Notes under the pieces: model-generated | What the model was told of the DNA's origin: nothing | Databases searched by the model: none | What the model saw: only the letters and a program-made list of their open reading frames with translations | Program-made: the position numbers and the translations under genes | Part shown: positions 1-11,009 of the stretch, one piece after another | Layout: each line of letters starts with the position of its first letter | Position numbering within the stretch: the stretch's first letter is position 1 | Assembly: GCF_028595305.1 (NCBI RefSeq) | Contig: NZ_JAQQXS010000003.1 | Location: 273,230 to 337,229 of the forward strand | Direction: 5' to 3' | Source: Roseateles koreensis | GTDB lineage: Bacteria > Pseudomonadota > Gammaproteobacteria > Burkholderiales > Burkholderiaceae_C | DNA: 64,000 bases

Positions 1-761
1 TCGGCGGCGCCGAGTTGCGGTGAGAGTTGCTTCGCCACGGGCAGGCCCCGCAAAGCCATCAGGCGATAGATTTCCATCTCCAGCAGCCGCTGCGAGATGC
101 GCCCTGCGCGGTTGGGCGAGGTGCCAGGCGGCGCCATGACCAGGATGTGCTCAAAGCCGCTTTCGCGCAGGCGCAAATCCGTGACCGCCATCGAGTGCCC
201 ATTGCCCATCAATGAGGCCACCACATGGCGGCCCCCAAACCATCGGGAAGCCAACTCCAGTGTGGCGTGTGGATCGCTCAGATCGTGCTCCAGCATCACC
301 AATTTCATTGCCGCAACTGTGCGGCCTGGAATTTCGTGCAGCCAATTCGCGTCGACGGCCAGCACCGACAGCAGATCCACGTCACCGCAACAACCCAATT
401 CCACGTTGTGGGGCAAGGATTGCACCAGTGAGTAGCGTGTGAACTCGGTGTGCCGCTCCCATTTGACGGAATGGTCGGTGCCCCGCAGGCGCAGGAAGTT
501 GTCTTGCAGCGCGCTGGGCAGCAGATCCTGCTGGCCGGGCAGGCGGCGCAGATGGGTCAGCTCCGCCTCCCGGCTGACGTCCTGATTCAGCACGGCCACG
601 CACACCACCAGGGCGGGCAGCCGGATGCGCGTGGAGGGGCGGGCATGCACCTCGTTGTGCAGCAGCACGCGGAGCTCGTCATCGGGCGGCAGCGCGCTGG
701 GTTGCGCGCGAGCCGGGGTGGCCTTTGCCGTGGCGCTTGATAGTGTTTGCGGTGTATTCAC
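1..761 (-). CDS. DUF3422 family protein, 3' end outside the window
   Basis: The gene reads from a GTG at its right end and runs off the window edge after about 253 codons. The motif HNEVHARP near residue 37 and the later segment EIYRLMALRGLPVAKQ are hallmarks of the DUF3422 family (predicted membrane-anchored proteins, COG4949). In that family two membrane segments sit at the C-terminus, which is not visible here. No biochemical function is established. An AAGG sequence precedes the GTG at a suitable distance. It lies 22 bases downstream of the transporter gene on the same strand, so the two are probably co-transcribed. Confidence 0.85.
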   Translation of the reverse strand, partial: MNTPQTLSSATAKATPARAQPSALPPDDELRVLLHNEVHARPSTRIRLPALVVCVAVLNQDVSREAELTHLRRLPGQQDLLPSALQDNFLRLRGTDHSVKWERHTEFTRYSLVQSLPHNVELGCCGDVDLLSVLAVDANWLHEIPGRTVAAMKLVMLEHDLSDPHATLELASRWFGGRHVVASLMGNGHSMAVTDLRLRESGFEHILVMAPPGTSPNRAGRISQRLLEMEIYRLMALRGLPVAKQLSPQLGAA

Positions 762-783
762 GCCTTGAGGTCCTGAAGCCGGA

Positions 784-2091
784 TCAATGATCGTTGTGCA
801 AGTAATGTGCCTGCTTGGGCAGACGCAGGCTAACGACAATACATAGCGCCATCATGACGGTGACGTACCAAAAGAAGCTCGATTCGTGGCCTTCGGATTT
901 GAGGCTCAGCGCAACAAACTCGGCAGAGCCGCCAAAGACGGCGTTGGCAATGGCATAGGCCAGGCCCACACCCAGTGCCCGCACCTCGGTGGGAAACATT
1001 TCGGCCTTCACGATGCCGGCAATCGAGGTGTAAAAACTGACGATCGCCAGGGCCAGCACAATCAAGCCGAATGCTGCAAAGGGATTGGTGACGCTTTGCA
1101 GGCCCGTCATGATGGGCACCACGCTGAGCGAGCCCAAGATGCCGAACAAGAGCATGTTGTTGCGCCGCCCGATGCGGTCAGACAAGGCGCCAAACAAGGG
1201 CTGCATGCACATGAAGACAAACAGCGCGCCCGTCATGACATTGCTGGCCGTCTTGATCGACATGCCCGCAGTGTTCACCAGGTACTTCTGCATATAAGTG
1301 GTGAAGGTGTAGAAAATCAGCGATCCACCCGCTGTATAGCCCAAGACCGTGGCAAACGCCGGCCAGTGGTGCCGCAGCAGATGGGACACGCTGCCGGCTG
1401 ATTTGCTGGCGCGGGCCTCGGCCGACGCGGTTTCATGCAGCGTGCGCCGCAAGAGCAGGGCGATGACCGCAGTGATGGCGCCGATCACAAATGGAATGCG
1501 CCAGCCCCAGGCCTTCAACTCGGCCTCGCTCATCACCTGCTGCAAGGCCACCACGACCAGTACGGCCAACAACTGCCCGCCAATCAGGGTCACGTATTGG
1601 AACGATGAAAGAAAGCCACGTTGCCCCCGCATGGCTACTTCGCTCATATAGGTGGCCGTGGTGCCATATTCACCACCGACAGACAGGCCCTGGATCAGGC
1701 GCGCCAGTAACAGCAGCGCTGGCGCCCATGCGCCGATGCTGGCGTAGGTGGGCAGGCAGGCGATCATCAGCGATCCGCCGCACATCAGCAGCACAGAGGT
1801 GACCATGGAGGCCTTGCGGCCGCGCCGGTCGGCGATGCGCCCGAACAACCAGCCGCCAATCGGGCGCATCAGAAAACCGGCTGCGAAAACGCCGGCCGTG
1901 TTGAGCAATTGCACCGTCGCGTCGGCCTTGGGGAAGAACGACGGCGCGAAGTAGATGGCGCAGAAGGCGTAGACGTAGAAGTCAAACCACTCCACCAGAT
2001 TGCCCGATGACGCCGCCATCACGGCGAAGATGCGCTGGCGCTTTTCAGCTGCGGTGTAGGGGCGCAAAGTTGCGGTCGGGTCTTGGGCCAT
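784..2091 (-). CDS. MFS transporter, metabolite:H+ symporter (MHS) family, organic acid uptake
   Basis: A 435-residue inner-membrane protein with about 12 hydrophobic segments. The N-terminal EWFDFYVYA and the cytoplasmic-loop signatures [10 protein letters not shown] (loop 2-3) and [10 protein letters not shown] (loop 8-9) are typical of the MHS family, which includes the alpha-ketoglutarate permease KgtP, the citrate and proline/betaine symporters and ShiA. It most resembles the KgtP-like branch. A 2-oxoglutarate or other di/tricarboxylate substrate would fit the adjacent upstream glutamate dehydrogenase, which produces 2-oxoglutarate, but the substrate is inferred. The gene is followed closely by the DUF3422 gene. 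A terminator hairpin separates it from gdh, so it probably has its own promoter. Confidence 0.85.
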   Translation of the reverse strand: MAQDPTATLRPYTAAEKRQRIFAVMAASSGNLVEWFDFYVYAFCAIYFAPSFFPKADATVQLLNTAGVFAAGFLMRPIGGWLFGRIADRRGRKASMVTSVLLMCGGSLMIACLPTYASIGAWAPALLLLARLIQGLSVGGEYGTTATYMSEVAMRGQRGFLSSFQYVTLIGGQLLAVLVVVALQQVMSEAELKAWGWRIPFVIGAITAVIALLLRRTLHETASAEARASKSAGSVSHLLRHHWPAFATVLGYTAGGSLIFYTFTTYMQKYLVNTAGMSIKTASNVMTGALFVFMCMQPLFGALSDRIGRRNNMLLFGILGSLSVVPIMTGLQSVTNPFAAFGLIVLALAIVSFYTSIAGIVKAEMFPTEVRALGVGLAYAIANAVFGGSAEFVALSLKSEGHESSFFWYVTVMMALCIVVSLRLPKQAHYLHNDH

Positions 2092-2168
2092 GGCGCATTC
2101 TCGTCAGGTGAAAATCGCATTCCAACACAGCGCCCGCGTGATGCGGCCCCCGACGCCCGGCCCGGCCT

Positions 2169-2188
2169 AAAAAACAGGGCACACCCTG
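2169..2188 (-). terminator. Intrinsic terminator downstream of gdh
   Basis: Read on the minus strand, a 5-bp G/C-rich stem (CAGGG / CCCTG) with a 4-base loop is followed directly by six T residues. This is a canonical intrinsic terminator about 90 bases after the gdh stop. A second perfect 8-bp hairpin (GAAGCGTG / CACGCTTC, 2193-2213) lies between the stop codon and this element. Confidence 0.75.
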
Positions 2189-2278
2189 ACATGAAGCGTG
2201 GCGTTCACGCTTCAACGTACAGGGCGGGCGCCCGTGTGATGGCTCTGCGCGGTCAGCCCAGTCATTGCGATTGGCTTG

Positions 2279-5200
2279 TTATGCCAGGTTGCGCAACTCT
2301 CGCAGCGCCACGGACACCATCGCCAAGTCCACGCCCTTGGCTTCGCCCAACTCGCTCAGCAGCCGGCCCGCGCGCTCCAGCGCTTCGCCTTTACGCTGCT
2401 CCCAGTCGCTCAAGATGTGTGGCGCTGCGCCTTGGCCGCCGTTCAGTACGTCAACGGCAATGCCGCGCTGCAAGCCGGCCAAGTCGTCCCCCAGGGCCAT
2501 CTTGGCTTGTGTCTGCCAGTAGCTGTCGGCGGGCAGTGCGGCGATCTGCTGATGCAGCCGGGCCAGGCCCAGGCGTTCACCCAGGCTGGCATGCACTTCG
2601 GCCACTTCGTCCAGCGAGCGCTGGCAGGTGTCGGCGACTTCCGCAATGTCCAGCGCAGCGTACAAGCGTTCCGCCTGGGCCACCGCGTGGGCCAGCGCAG
2701 CCGGCACCCCGGCTTCGGTCCAGGCTTGCGCGGTTGCAAGCGAGGGCGCGTCCGCGAGGCGTGTGCGCATCACGTCCACGGCTGGCGTGAATCTTGAAAA
2801 AACCTGCCCCATGGGCTCACCCAGCCTGCGTGAGCGCAGGAACCACGTCGTAGCTTGCTGACCCAGGCGCCCCAATTCTTCAATCATTTCGGCTTGGACG
2901 GCGTCTGGAACGCGGTTGTCCAGCGCCTCGATCTGCAGCCACAGCGACACATAGCCAAACACCTCACGCGTGGCCAGATAGGCGCGCACTACCTGTGCGG
3001 CTTTGCTGCCCGTGGCCTCCGTCATGCGGTGGACAAAGGTCGGCCCCACGCGGTTGAGCATGCTGTTGAGGACGTGCGTCACGATGATTTCGCGCTTGAG
3101 CGGGTGGCGGGGAATGTAGCCCGCAAATTTCTCCCGCAGCAGGGCCGGGAAGTAGCGCTCCACTGCCGTGCCGATCCAAGCGTCTTCGGGCAGGTCGCTG
3201 GCCATCAACTCGTCAGACAGCCACATCTTGCTGTAGGCCAGCAGTACCGCCAACTCGGGGTTGCTCAGCCCGACGCCCCGCGCCTTGCGTTCTTCGATCT
3301 GTTCATCGCTGGGTAAAAATTCAATGGCACGGTTCAATTGCCCCTTGCGCTCCAGGAAGCGAATGAAGCGCGCCTGCGCATCAATCACCGACACGCCCTG
3401 GCGGCGCGCAATAGACAGCGCCTGGGTCTGGAAGTAGTTGTCGCGCAGCACCAGCCCGGCCACCTCTTCTGTCATCTGCGGCAGCAGGGTGTTGCGCTGC
3501 TTCAGCGTCATCTCACCGTCGCCCATGGCCAGGCCAAGCAAGATCTTGATGTTGACTTCGTGGTCGGAGGTGTCGACGCCTGCTGAGTTGTCGATGGCGT
3601 CGGTGTTGAGCGACACGCCGTTCAAAGCGGCTTCGATCCGCCCCCGTTGGGTGGCCCCCAGATTGCCGCCTTCGCCCACCACTTTGCAGCGCAACTCGGC
3701 GCCATCGATGCGCAGGCCGTCATTGGCGCGGTCTCCCACCTCTGCATGGGACTCCGTCGAGGCTTTGATGTACGTGCCGATACCGCCGTTATAGAGCAGG
3801 TCGACTGGCGCCTTCAAGATCGCGCTGAGCAAATCATTCGGCGGCAAACGGTCGACGGTGATGCCTAGAGCGGCTTGGGCCTGCGGTGAAATTGGAATGG
3901 ATTTCTCCGAACGCGCCCAGACCCCACCGCCAGCGGAGATCAGGCTGGCGTCGTAGTCCGTCCAGGCCGACCGAGGCAGTTTGAACAAGCGTTCCCGCTC
4001 GGCAAACGAGAGGGCGGTGTCCGGATTTGGGTCGATGAAGACATGGCGGTGGTCAAATGCCGCCAGCAGCCGAATGTGACGCGACAGCAGCATGCCGTTG
4101 CCAAACACATCGCCCGACATATCGCCCACCCCCACCACGGTGAAGGCGGTGGTTTGGGTGTCCAACCCCACTTCGCGGAAATGGCGTTTGACGCTCTCCC
4201 ACGCGCCCCGGGCGGTGATGCCCATGGCCTTGTGGTCATAACCCACGCTGCCCCCGGAGGCGAAGGCATCGCCCAGCCAATGGCCGTATTCGGCGCTGAC
4301 TGCATTGGCGTAGTCAGAGAACGTGGCCGTGCCTTTGTCCGCTGCGACCACCAGGTAGGGGTCGTCCGCATCCTTGCGCACCACTTGGGGCGGCGGTACC
4401 ACCTGGCCGGCAGACAAGTTGTCGGTCAGGTCGAGCAGCGCACGCAGATAGTCTTGGTAGCAGGCCACGCCTTCTTTCATGAAGGCCTCCCGGTCGCTGC
4501 TGGGGGGCGCCTTCTTGAGCACGAAGCCGCCCTTGCTGCCCACGGGCACGATGACGGTGTTTTTGACCATCTGCGCCTTCACCAAGCCCAGCACTTCGGT
4601 TCGGAAGTCTTCGGGGCGATCAGACCAGCGCAGCCCACCGCGCGCCACCTTACCGCCGCGCAGGTGGATGCCTTCAAAGCGGGGCGAGTAGACGAAGATT
4701 TCGTACAGCGGGCGGGGGGCGGGCAGGCCGGGTACCCGGGCGGAGTCGAACTTGAAGGAGAGAAAGGGGCGCCGCGGCCCAGCTTCACCGCTGTGGCCCG
4801 GGCCGGTGCGCCAGAAGTTGGTCCGCAAGGTTGCTTGTACCAAGGCCAGTAATTGGCGCAGCACGCGGTCGTCTTGTAGGTTGCTGACTTTTTCGAGCGC
4901 TTTTTCAATGCCGTTGACCTGGGCGGTGGCCCCTTGTTCATCGTGGCTGTCGGGGTGAAAACGCAGTTTGAACAGGGTCACCAGCATGCGGGCGATGCGT
5001 GGGTGCGCCGCCAGGGTGGCCTCGATGGCCGATTGCGACAAGGCAAATCCGATCTGCCGCAGGTATTTGGCATAGGCCCGCAGCACGACGATATCGTCGC
5101 AACTCAAGCCGGCACGCAGGACCAGGCGATTCAAGTCGTCGTTCTCGACTTCGCCTTTGAACACCCGGGCAAAGGTGTCCTCGAATAGACGTGAGAGCGC

Positions 5201-7123
5201 GTCAGGGTCGATGTCTTCCGCGGCCTGCGCCTGCAATTCGAAATCGTGGAGCGAAATTTGCACCGCCTCGGCATCCGCCTCGAGCGCGCCTTGGCTGCTG
5301 ACGATGCGGTAGTTGGCCTCACCAAAGACCCGCACCCCCATGTGCTCCAGCATGGGCAGGCTGTCGGACAACACCACGGCGGGGCCGTGGTGATAGACCT
5401 TGAAGCCGAGCTTGCTGGCCTGCGCACCCATCGGGCGATAGAGCGCCAGCGCGAGCGGGCTGGCGGGCGTGAGACTGGCAAATTTCAGTACATCAGGCAC
5501 GGCCGCACGCGCACTGACGCGCTCGCGGTAGCCCAGTGGAAAGCCACCGGCCCAGCGCTTGTACAGCTCCAGGCCACGGGCTTCACCTTCGGCGTCGATC
5601 AAGGCGTCCCGTAACTCGTCATCCCAGCGGCGTGCAGCAGCGGCCAGCTTGGCCTCAACCTCCCGTTTGTCGTAGTGCGGCAATTCGCCGGGGGTCGTGC
5701 GCACCGTGAAGTGGATGCGGGCCAGCACGGCATTGCTCAGTTGCACATCAAACTCGGCGCTGCTGCCTTTCAAGACCGCCATCAAGATGGCCTGAAACTT
5801 GATGCGTAAATCGGTCGAATAGGCCTCGCGAGGCACATAAACCAGGCAGGAGACAAAACGCTCGAAGGGGTCGTGGCAGACGAACAGGCGCAGCCGTTGG
5901 CGCTCGCCCAAGGCCAGGATGCCCAGCGAGGTTTCAAACAATTCATCGTCCGAGATCTGAAACAGATCGTCGCGTGGGTAGGTTTCCAGGATGTGTTGCA
6001 GCGCCTTGGCCAGGTGCCCGCCGGGTGGCAAGCCTGCACGCTCGGTGATCGCCTGGGTGCGGCCGCGCAGCAGCGGCGTTTCAGACACCCGGGCGCTGTA
6101 GGCCGTTGAGGTGAAAAGCCCGATGAAGCGGTGCTCGCCGATCACCTGGCCGGCGGCGTCATAACGTTTTATCCCCACGTAATCGGTGTAGCCTGGGCGG
6201 TGCACGGTGGAGCGCGTGTTGGCCTTGGTGATCAAGAGCATGGGTTGCTGCGCGCGGGCCATGGCACGCGCATTGGCGGGGAGTTGAGCGAAGCTGGCCG
6301 ACAGTTTTTCTTCAGTGGTTTCACGCAACAGGCCCAGCCCGCTGCCGGGCACCAGGCGCAGCGCGTCGCCACCATCCTGGGTGATCAACTCGTGCTGGCG
6401 GTATCCCAGCAGGGTCATGTGATCGTCGGCCAGCCATTCGAGAAAGGCGCGGTTTTCGCGCACCTGCTCGGGCGGCAGGCCGGGAATGTCGCGCTCCAAC
6501 TCAAGCATGGCGGTGCGCAGGGCGGTCACCATGGCTTGCCAGTCTTGCACTGCCCGCCGCACGTCGGCCAACACTTGTTCGATCCCACTGACCAGATCGT
6601 GACGTTGCTGGCTGTCGACCAGCCGGTCTACCTCAATGTGCATCCAGGACTCGCGCTGCGTGGCTGCGCTTGTGTCTCCGGCATGCCGGGGGCGGATCGA
6701 GAGCAACTGGCCTTCAGCGTCCCGCTCCACCGCGAAGATCGGATGCACCAGCAGATGCAGGGTTAGGCCGTGACGGTTGATCTCCATCGTGGTGGTGTCC
6801 ACCAGAAAGGGCATGTCGTCGTTGACGATGTCGATCACTGTGTGGCGCGAGGCCCAGCCGTGCTCGGCCATGCTGGGGCTGAGCGCCCGCACCAGGGTCT
6901 GCCCCGGCAGGCGCCGGTCGCCCAGTTGCAGGTGGGCCAGCAAGGCTCCTAGCAGGTCTTCAGGCGTTCGGGCCTGCAGGTCCTCGGGGTCTTGGCGGGC
7001 GAAGTATTCGCGGCCAAAGCCGTCGATCATGCCTTTGTATTGCGTTGCGCTGGGGTGTTGCGCGGCCAGTGCGAGCACGGCCTCGATTCGTTCGCGCTGA
7101 AGCAGGTCTTGTGGATCAGTCAT
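2279..7123 (-). CDS. gdhB: NAD-specific glutamate dehydrogenase, large 180-kDa class
   Basis: A 1614-residue protein, the usual length for the large bacterial NAD-GDH (Bac_GDH) class that oxidatively deaminates glutamate to 2-oxoglutarate and ammonium in the cytoplasm. The N-terminal half carries the regulatory ACT-like region of this class. The catalytic core, at about residues 790-1150, contains GGLRWSDRPEDFRTEV, the lysine-rich GSKGGFVLKKAP and the nucleotide-binding VGVGDMSGDVFGNGML. AAGGAGA stands 7 bases before the ATG and fixes the start. It is a single gene with its own terminator. The downstream organic acid transporter and this enzyme would both feed the 2-oxoglutarate pool. The long open frames on the opposite strand are composition artefacts. 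Confidence 0.95.
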   Translation of the reverse strand: MTDPQDLLQRERIEAVLALAAQHPSATQYKGMIDGFGREYFARQDPEDLQARTPEDLLGALLAHLQLGDRRLPGQTLVRALSPSMAEHGWASRHTVIDIVNDDMPFLVDTTTMEINRHGLTLHLLVHPIFAVERDAEGQLLSIRPRHAGDTSAATQRESWMHIEVDRLVDSQQRHDLVSGIEQVLADVRRAVQDWQAMVTALRTAMLELERDIPGLPPEQVRENRAFLEWLADDHMTLLGYRQHELITQDGGDALRLVPGSGLGLLRETTEEKLSASFAQLPANARAMARAQQPMLLITKANTRSTVHRPGYTDYVGIKRYDAAGQVIGEHRFIGLFTSTAYSARVSETPLLRGRTQAITERAGLPPGGHLAKALQHILETYPRDDLFQISDDELFETSLGILALGERQRLRLFVCHDPFERFVSCLVYVPREAYSTDLRIKFQAILMAVLKGSSAEFDVQLSNAVLARIHFTVRTTPGELPHYDKREVEAKLAAAARRWDDELRDALIDAEGEARGLELYKRWAGGFPLGYRERVSARAAVPDVLKFASLTPASPLALALYRPMGAQASKLGFKVYHHGPAVVLSDSLPMLEHMGVRVFGEANYRIVSSQGALEADAEAVQISLHDFELQAQAAEDIDPDALSRLFEDTFARVFKGEVENDDLNRLVLRAGLSCDDIVVLRAYAKYLRQIGFALSQSAIEATLAAHPRIARMLVTLFKLRFHPDSHDEQGATAQVNGIEKALEKVSNLQDDRVLRQLLALVQATLRTNFWRTGPGHSGEAGPRRPFLSFKFDSARVPGLPAPRPLYEIFVYSPRFEGIHLRGGKVARGGLRWSDRPEDFRTEVLGLVKAQMVKNTVIVPVGSKGGFVLKKAPPSSDREAFMKEGVACYQDYLRALLDLTDNLSAGQVVPPPQVVRKDADDPYLVVAADKGTATFSDYANAVSAEYGHWLGDAFASGGSVGYDHKAMGITARGAWESVKRHFREVGLDTQTTAFTVVGVGDMSGDVFGNGMLLSRHIRLLAAFDHRHVFIDPNPDTALSFAERERLFKLPRSAWTDYDASLISAGGGVWARSEKSIPISPQAQAALGITVDRLPPNDLLSAILKAPVDLLYNGGIGTYIKASTESHAEVGDRANDGLRIDGAELRCKVVGEGGNLGATQRGRIEAALNGVSLNTDAIDNSAGVDTSDHEVNIKILLGLAMGDGEMTLKQRNTLLPQMTEEVAGLVLRDNYFQTQALSIARRQGVSVIDAQARFIRFLERKGQLNRAIEFLPSDEQIEERKARGVGLSNPELAVLLAYSKMWLSDELMASDLPEDAWIGTAVERYFPALLREKFAGYIPRHPLKREIIVTHVLNSMLNRVGPTFVHRMTEATGSKAAQVVRAYLATREVFGYVSLWLQIEALDNRVPDAVQAEMIEELGRLGQQATTWFLRSRRLGEPMGQVFSRFTPAVDVMRTRLADAPSLATAQAWTEAGVPAALAHAVAQAERLYAALDIAEVADTCQRSLDEVAEVHASLGERLGLARLHQQIAALPADSYWQTQAKMALGDDLAGLQRGIAVDVLNGGQGAAPHILSDWEQRKGEALERAGRLLSELGEAKGVDLAMVSVALRELRNLA

Positions 7124-7316
7124 CGCTCAGGTCTCCTTGTAAATCGGAGTGTGCCTCATGCGAGGAGAGGTGTCTTGAGGGTTTTCGGCCTCGAATTCCC
7201 TCCCCATGTGCCCCACCGCGGGCCGCATTTGCAGGCAAGGCCGTGCGGGCGGCGTCCAATGCACCATAGCGATTTACAGTAAGGGACTCGACACTTGAAA
7301 TATCTGGAGTACCGCC

Positions 7317-8018
7317 ATGGGCGCACAGTGGAAAGCAAAACATAAAGATCTGGCCGCCAATGCGCGAGGCCGATTGTTCGGCAAGCTCAGCAAAGAATTG
7401 ATGGTGGCCGCCCGCAACGGCGCCGACCCCGACTTGAACCCCCGCCTGCGCATGGTGATGGAGGCCGCGCGCAAAGTGTCCATGCCGCGTGAAACCCTGG
7501 AGCGCGCCGTCAAGAAAGGCGCAGGCCTGCTCGGTGATGCGGTGCATTTCGAGCACGTCACGTATGAGGGTTATGCCCCGCACCGGGTGCCCGTGATCGT
7601 GGAGTGCCTGACCGACAACGTCAATCGCACGGTGTCTGAAATCCGGGTGCTGTTCCGCAAAGGCCACCTCGGTTCGGCCGGCTCGGTGGCCTGGGAGTTC
7701 GACCGCTTGGGCCTCATCGAGGCGGCGCCCAGCCGCCCCGGCGTCGACCCTGAAGAAGCCGCCATCGAGGCCGGCGCGCAAGATGTGCAGGCCGGCGAAG
7801 AGGGGGATTCCTTGTTCCTCACCGATCCCCATGACCTGGATCTGGTCAGTCGGGCCTTGCCGGACCTGGGCTTCACCGTGCATTCGGCCAAGCTGGGCTA
7901 CCGCCCCAAATCAACGGTGAACTTGAGCGCCGCCGATCTGGAGGAAGTTGAAGCATTCCTTGCCGCCATCGATGCCAACGACGACGTGCAAGAGGTGTAC
8001 GTCGGCTTGGGAGACTGA
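7317..8018 (+). CDS. YebC/PmpR family protein, YeeN-like paralogue
   Basis: A 233-residue protein beginning [11 protein letters not shown], followed by [18 protein letters not shown] and the [14 protein letters not shown] segment. These identify the YebC/PmpR (TACO1) family, whose members act as DNA-binding regulators or as translation factors that relieve ribosome stalling at proline runs. The first line differs from canonical YebC (MAGHSKW) and matches the YeeN-like second paralogue. GGAG lies 7 bases upstream of the ATG. It is transcribed divergently from gdh and convergently with the acyltransferase. Nothing in the sequence shows which of the two proposed roles applies. Confidence 0.88.
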   Translation: MGAQWKAKHKDLAANARGRLFGKLSKELMVAARNGADPDLNPRLRMVMEAARKVSMPRETLERAVKKGAGLLGDAVHFEHVTYEGYAPHRVPVIVECLTDNVNRTVSEIRVLFRKGHLGSAGSVAWEFDRLGLIEAAPSRPGVDPEEAAIEAGAQDVQAGEEGDSLFLTDPHDLDLVSRALPDLGFTVHSAKLGYRPKSTVNLSAADLEEVEAFLAAIDANDDVQEVYVGLGD

Positions 8019-8024
8019 GCGGGC

Positions 8025-9248
8025 TCAGTTGCAGCGGGGCATCTTGGGCATGCCGCCCTGGCAGTTCAAGGTGCCCACGGCTTGATTGGCCGGGCGGGCC
8101 TTGCCCGGAAACTGCCGATCACGCCAGCGCATGAATGGCTGCTCCACCCCGTGGTGGAGCAGGGCGCCAATGAGCAGGCTGACGAGCAGGATGAGGCCCA
8201 GCGTCCACAGCGATTGGCGGTCAGGCCCGCCCATGCCGCGCAAGGCATCGCGCAGCACAAAGATCACTGCCTTGTGCGACAAATATATGGCGTAGGACCA
8301 AAGGGCGATCGACCGGGCGCCCGGTAGGCGCAGCCGCGCCAGGCTGCTGCGCGGGCTCAAAGCCGCTATCACGAGCCCCGCAAAAGACAGGGCCACCAGC
8401 GAGTAGCCCCAGGCTGTCATGGCAAAGCCATAGCCATAGCCGTCGATGTAGTAGAAATGCACCAGCGCGTAGGCCATGGCGGCGCAGGCCAACCCGCCCA
8501 CGACGAGCATGGCTTGGCCCTGTGCTTGCACGGCCGCCCAAGCTTTGGGATGAAAGTTCTTCAACGTGGCGATTGCGATGCCGGGCAAAAACTCATCGGC
8601 CCGGGCCACAGTGGCGTAGTAAATGTTGGGGTGGTAGCCCATCACGGCGTTGCCTGCCTCCAGGCCATAACGGGCCCAAAGCACGGCGCGAGCCCAAACG
8701 CCCAGGCCCATCAAACCCAGCAGCAGCAGCCAAGCCCAAGCCATGCCCGTACGCCGCAGGTTCAGTCGCCAAACCAGCAAGACGGCGGCAGGCAAGACGA
8801 GGTAGAACTGCTCTTCCGCGCACAGCGACCAGGCGTGCGAGAAGGCCGTGCCCGGCTGCAATTGCCAATTCTGGGTGAAGGTGAGAAAGCGCCACAAGGC
8901 CGGCGGTGTTTTGCCGCCCATGAAGGCCGGAAACATGAAGTAGGCCGCCAGCACGACGTAGAAGACGGGCAGGGTGCGCAGGGCGCGCCGTGCGTAAAAG
9001 GTTGTCAGTGACAGCGGTTGGCCCCGGACGCGTGCCGAGAAAATGGCGTTGGCGATCAGGTAGCCGCTCAGCACGAAAAACAGGTCAACACCGACCCAGC
9101 CAATCTGCCCGACCCACCCGAAGGTGGCCTGCCCGCTGCCAAAGAGTTGGTAGTGGTGGGCAAAAACCAGGGTGATGGCGAGGGCCCGTAGCGTGTCGAG
9201 GCCAGCCAGCCGATCTGGCTGGGGCGAGAAAGGCAAGGGGAGCGACAT
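8025..9248 (-). CDS. Acyltransferase family 3 membrane protein (OafA/YrhL-like)
   Basis: A 407-residue integral membrane protein with about ten hydrophobic helices. The N-terminal RLAGLDTLRALAITLVFAHH contains the R and H of the acyltransferase-3 fold. Further on it has GVDLFFVLSGYL and WSLCAEEQFY, both standard for the family. Members transfer O-acyl (often acetyl) groups to surface sugars, lipid A, peptidoglycan or macrolides. The substrate cannot be read from the sequence. It stands alone between ilvD and the YebC-like gene with no obvious polysaccharide operon nearby. Confidence 0.85.
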   Translation of the reverse strand: MSLPLPFSPQPDRLAGLDTLRALAITLVFAHHYQLFGSGQATFGWVGQIGWVGVDLFFVLSGYLIANAIFSARVRGQPLSLTTFYARRALRTLPVFYVVLAAYFMFPAFMGGKTPPALWRFLTFTQNWQLQPGTAFSHAWSLCAEEQFYLVLPAAVLLVWRLNLRRTGMAWAWLLLLGLMGLGVWARAVLWARYGLEAGNAVMGYHPNIYYATVARADEFLPGIAIATLKNFHPKAWAAVQAQGQAMLVVGGLACAAMAYALVHFYYIDGYGYGFAMTAWGYSLVALSFAGLVIAALSPRSSLARLRLPGARSIALWSYAIYLSHKAVIFVLRDALRGMGGPDRQSLWTLGLILLVSLLIGALLHHGVEQPFMRWRDRQFPGKARPANQAVGTLNCQGGMPKMPRCN

Positions 9249-9335
9249 GGGGGATGGCTTTAGCGGCGGAGCGAGCCGCGCATCATGCCATCGTCTGTCG
9301 CGTCCGCCCCTGCTTTGACGCTTGACGCTTGGCGC

Positions 9336-11009
9336 TCAGTCCAGCACGGCACCCGTGCTGGCGCTGGAGGCATTTTTGGCAAACTTGGCCAGTACGCCGC
9401 GGGTGTAGCGCGGCTTGGGTTGCACCCAAGTGGCGCGGCGCTGGGCAATCTCGGCCTCGCTAACGTTCAATTGCAGCAGCAATTGATGCGCGTCGATGGT
9501 GATGGAGTCGCCTTCTTGCACCAGTGCAATCAGGCCGCCTTCGAAGGCTTCGGGGGCGACGTGGCCGACCACCATGCCCCAGGTGCCGCCAGAGAATCGG
9601 CCGTCGGTGACCAGCCCCACGCTTTCGCCCAGGCCCTGGCCGATCAGCGCGCCGGTAGGGGCGAGCATCTCGGGCATGCCGGGGCCACCCTTGGGGCCGA
9701 GGTAGCGCAGCACCATCACGTCGCCGGCGACGATTTTGTTGGCCATGATGGCGGCCAGGGCAGATTGCTCGTCGTCGAACACCCGCGCCGGGCCGGTCAT
9801 TACCGGGCTTTTCAGGCCGGTGATCTTGGCCACGCAGCCTTCGGGCGAGAGGTTGCCCTTCAGGATGGCGAGGTGGCCCTCGGCGTAGATGGGATCGGTG
9901 ATGTCATGGATCACGTCTTGATCGGCGCGTGGCGAATCAGGGATGTCCGCCAGGTTTTCAGCCACCGTCTTGCCAGTGATGGTGATGCAGTCGCCATTCA
10001 AGAGGCCAGCCTTCAGCAAGATCTTCATGACTTGCGGAATGCCGCCAGCACGGTGCAGATCCACGGCCAGGTACTGTCCGCTGGGCTTGAGGTTGCACAG
10101 CACGGGGGTGCGGCGGCGCACGCGCTCGAAGTCGTCGATGCTCCATTCCACCTCCGCTGCGTGGGCGATGGCCAGGAAGTGCAGCACCGCGTTGGTCGAG
10201 CCGCCAGTGGCCATGATGACGGCCACGGCATTCTCGATCGCCTGCTTGGTGACGATGTCGCGTGGCTTCAGGTCGGCCTTGACGGCCTCTACCAGCACGC
10301 GGGCGGCCTCTTGGGTCGAGGTGATTTTTTCTTCATGCACATTGGCCTGGGTGCTGGAGTAGGGCAGGGAGATGCCCAGCGCCTCGAAGGCCGAACTCAT
10401 GGTATTGGCGGTGTACATGCCGCCGCAGGAGCCGCTGCCGGGGATGGCCTTGCGCTCGATGTTGCAGAAGTCTTCTTCGCTCATCTTGCCGGCGCTGAAC
10501 TGACCCACAGCCTCGAACACGCTGACGATGTTGAGGTCTTGCCCCTTGTAATGGCCCGGCAGGATGGTGCCGCCATAGACGTAGATGGAAGGCACATTGG
10601 CGCGCAGCATGCCCATCAGGCCGCCGGGCATGTTTTTGTCGCAGCCACCGATGACCAGAACGCCGTCCATCCACTGACCGCCAACGCAGGTCTCCACGCA
10701 GTCGGAGATCACCTCGCGCGAGACCAGCGAGTACTTCATGCCCTCGGTGCCCATGGCCATGCCGTCGGAGATGGTGGGGGTGCCGAAGATCTGCGGGTTG
10801 GCGCCGGCGGCCTTCAGGCCCTCAACGGCGGCGTCGGCCAGCACTTGCAGGCCCGAGTTGCAAGGTGTGATGGTGGAGTGGCCGTTGGCCACGCCGATCA
10901 TGGGCTTGCCGAAGTCATTTTCCTGGTAACCCAGGGCGTAGTACATGGAACGGTTGGGCGCGCGGGCAACGCCTTCGGTGATGTTTTTGGAGCGGCGGTT
11001 GAAGCTCAT
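9336..11009 (-). CDS. ilvD: Dihydroxy-acid dehydratase
   Basis: The enzyme dehydrates 2,3-dihydroxy-isovalerate and 2,3-dihydroxy-3-methylvalerate to the 2-keto acid precursors of valine, leucine and isoleucine. The 557-residue protein shows the Fe-S cluster motifs [10 protein letters not shown] and [14 protein letters not shown] and the C-terminal [10 protein letters not shown]. The ATG giving [13 protein letters not shown] is preferred because AAGGA lies 8 bases upstream. An open frame extends 22 codons further but has no ribosome binding site. It is divergent from a LysR regulator that may control it. The long frame antisense to it is spurious. Confidence 0.96.
   Translation of the reverse strand: MSFNRRSKNITEGVARAPNRSMYYALGYQENDFGKPMIGVANGHSTITPCNSGLQVLADAAVEGLKAAGANPQIFGTPTISDGMAMGTEGMKYSLVSREVISDCVETCVGGQWMDGVLVIGGCDKNMPGGLMGMLRANVPSIYVYGGTILPGHYKGQDLNIVSVFEAVGQFSAGKMSEEDFCNIERKAIPGSGSCGGMYTANTMSSAFEALGISLPYSSTQANVHEEKITSTQEAARVLVEAVKADLKPRDIVTKQAIENAVAVIMATGGSTNAVLHFLAIAHAAEVEWSIDDFERVRRRTPVLCNLKPSGQYLAVDLHRAGGIPQVMKILLKAGLLNGDCITITGKTVAENLADIPDSPRADQDVIHDITDPIYAEGHLAILKGNLSPEGCVAKITGLKSPVMTGPARVFDDEQSALAAIMANKIVAGDVMVLRYLGPKGGPGMPEMLAPTGALIGQGLGESVGLVTDGRFSGGTWGMVVGHVAPEAFEGGLIALVQEGDSITIDAHQLLLQLNVSEAEIAQRRATWVQPKPRYTRGVLAKFAKNASSASTGAVLD

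Noticed and set aside
4043..4852. 269-codon open frame antisense to gdh
   Set aside because: It lies wholly within the conserved gdh catalytic core; GC-rich third positions in gdh create long antisense frames. No ribosome site or family motif.
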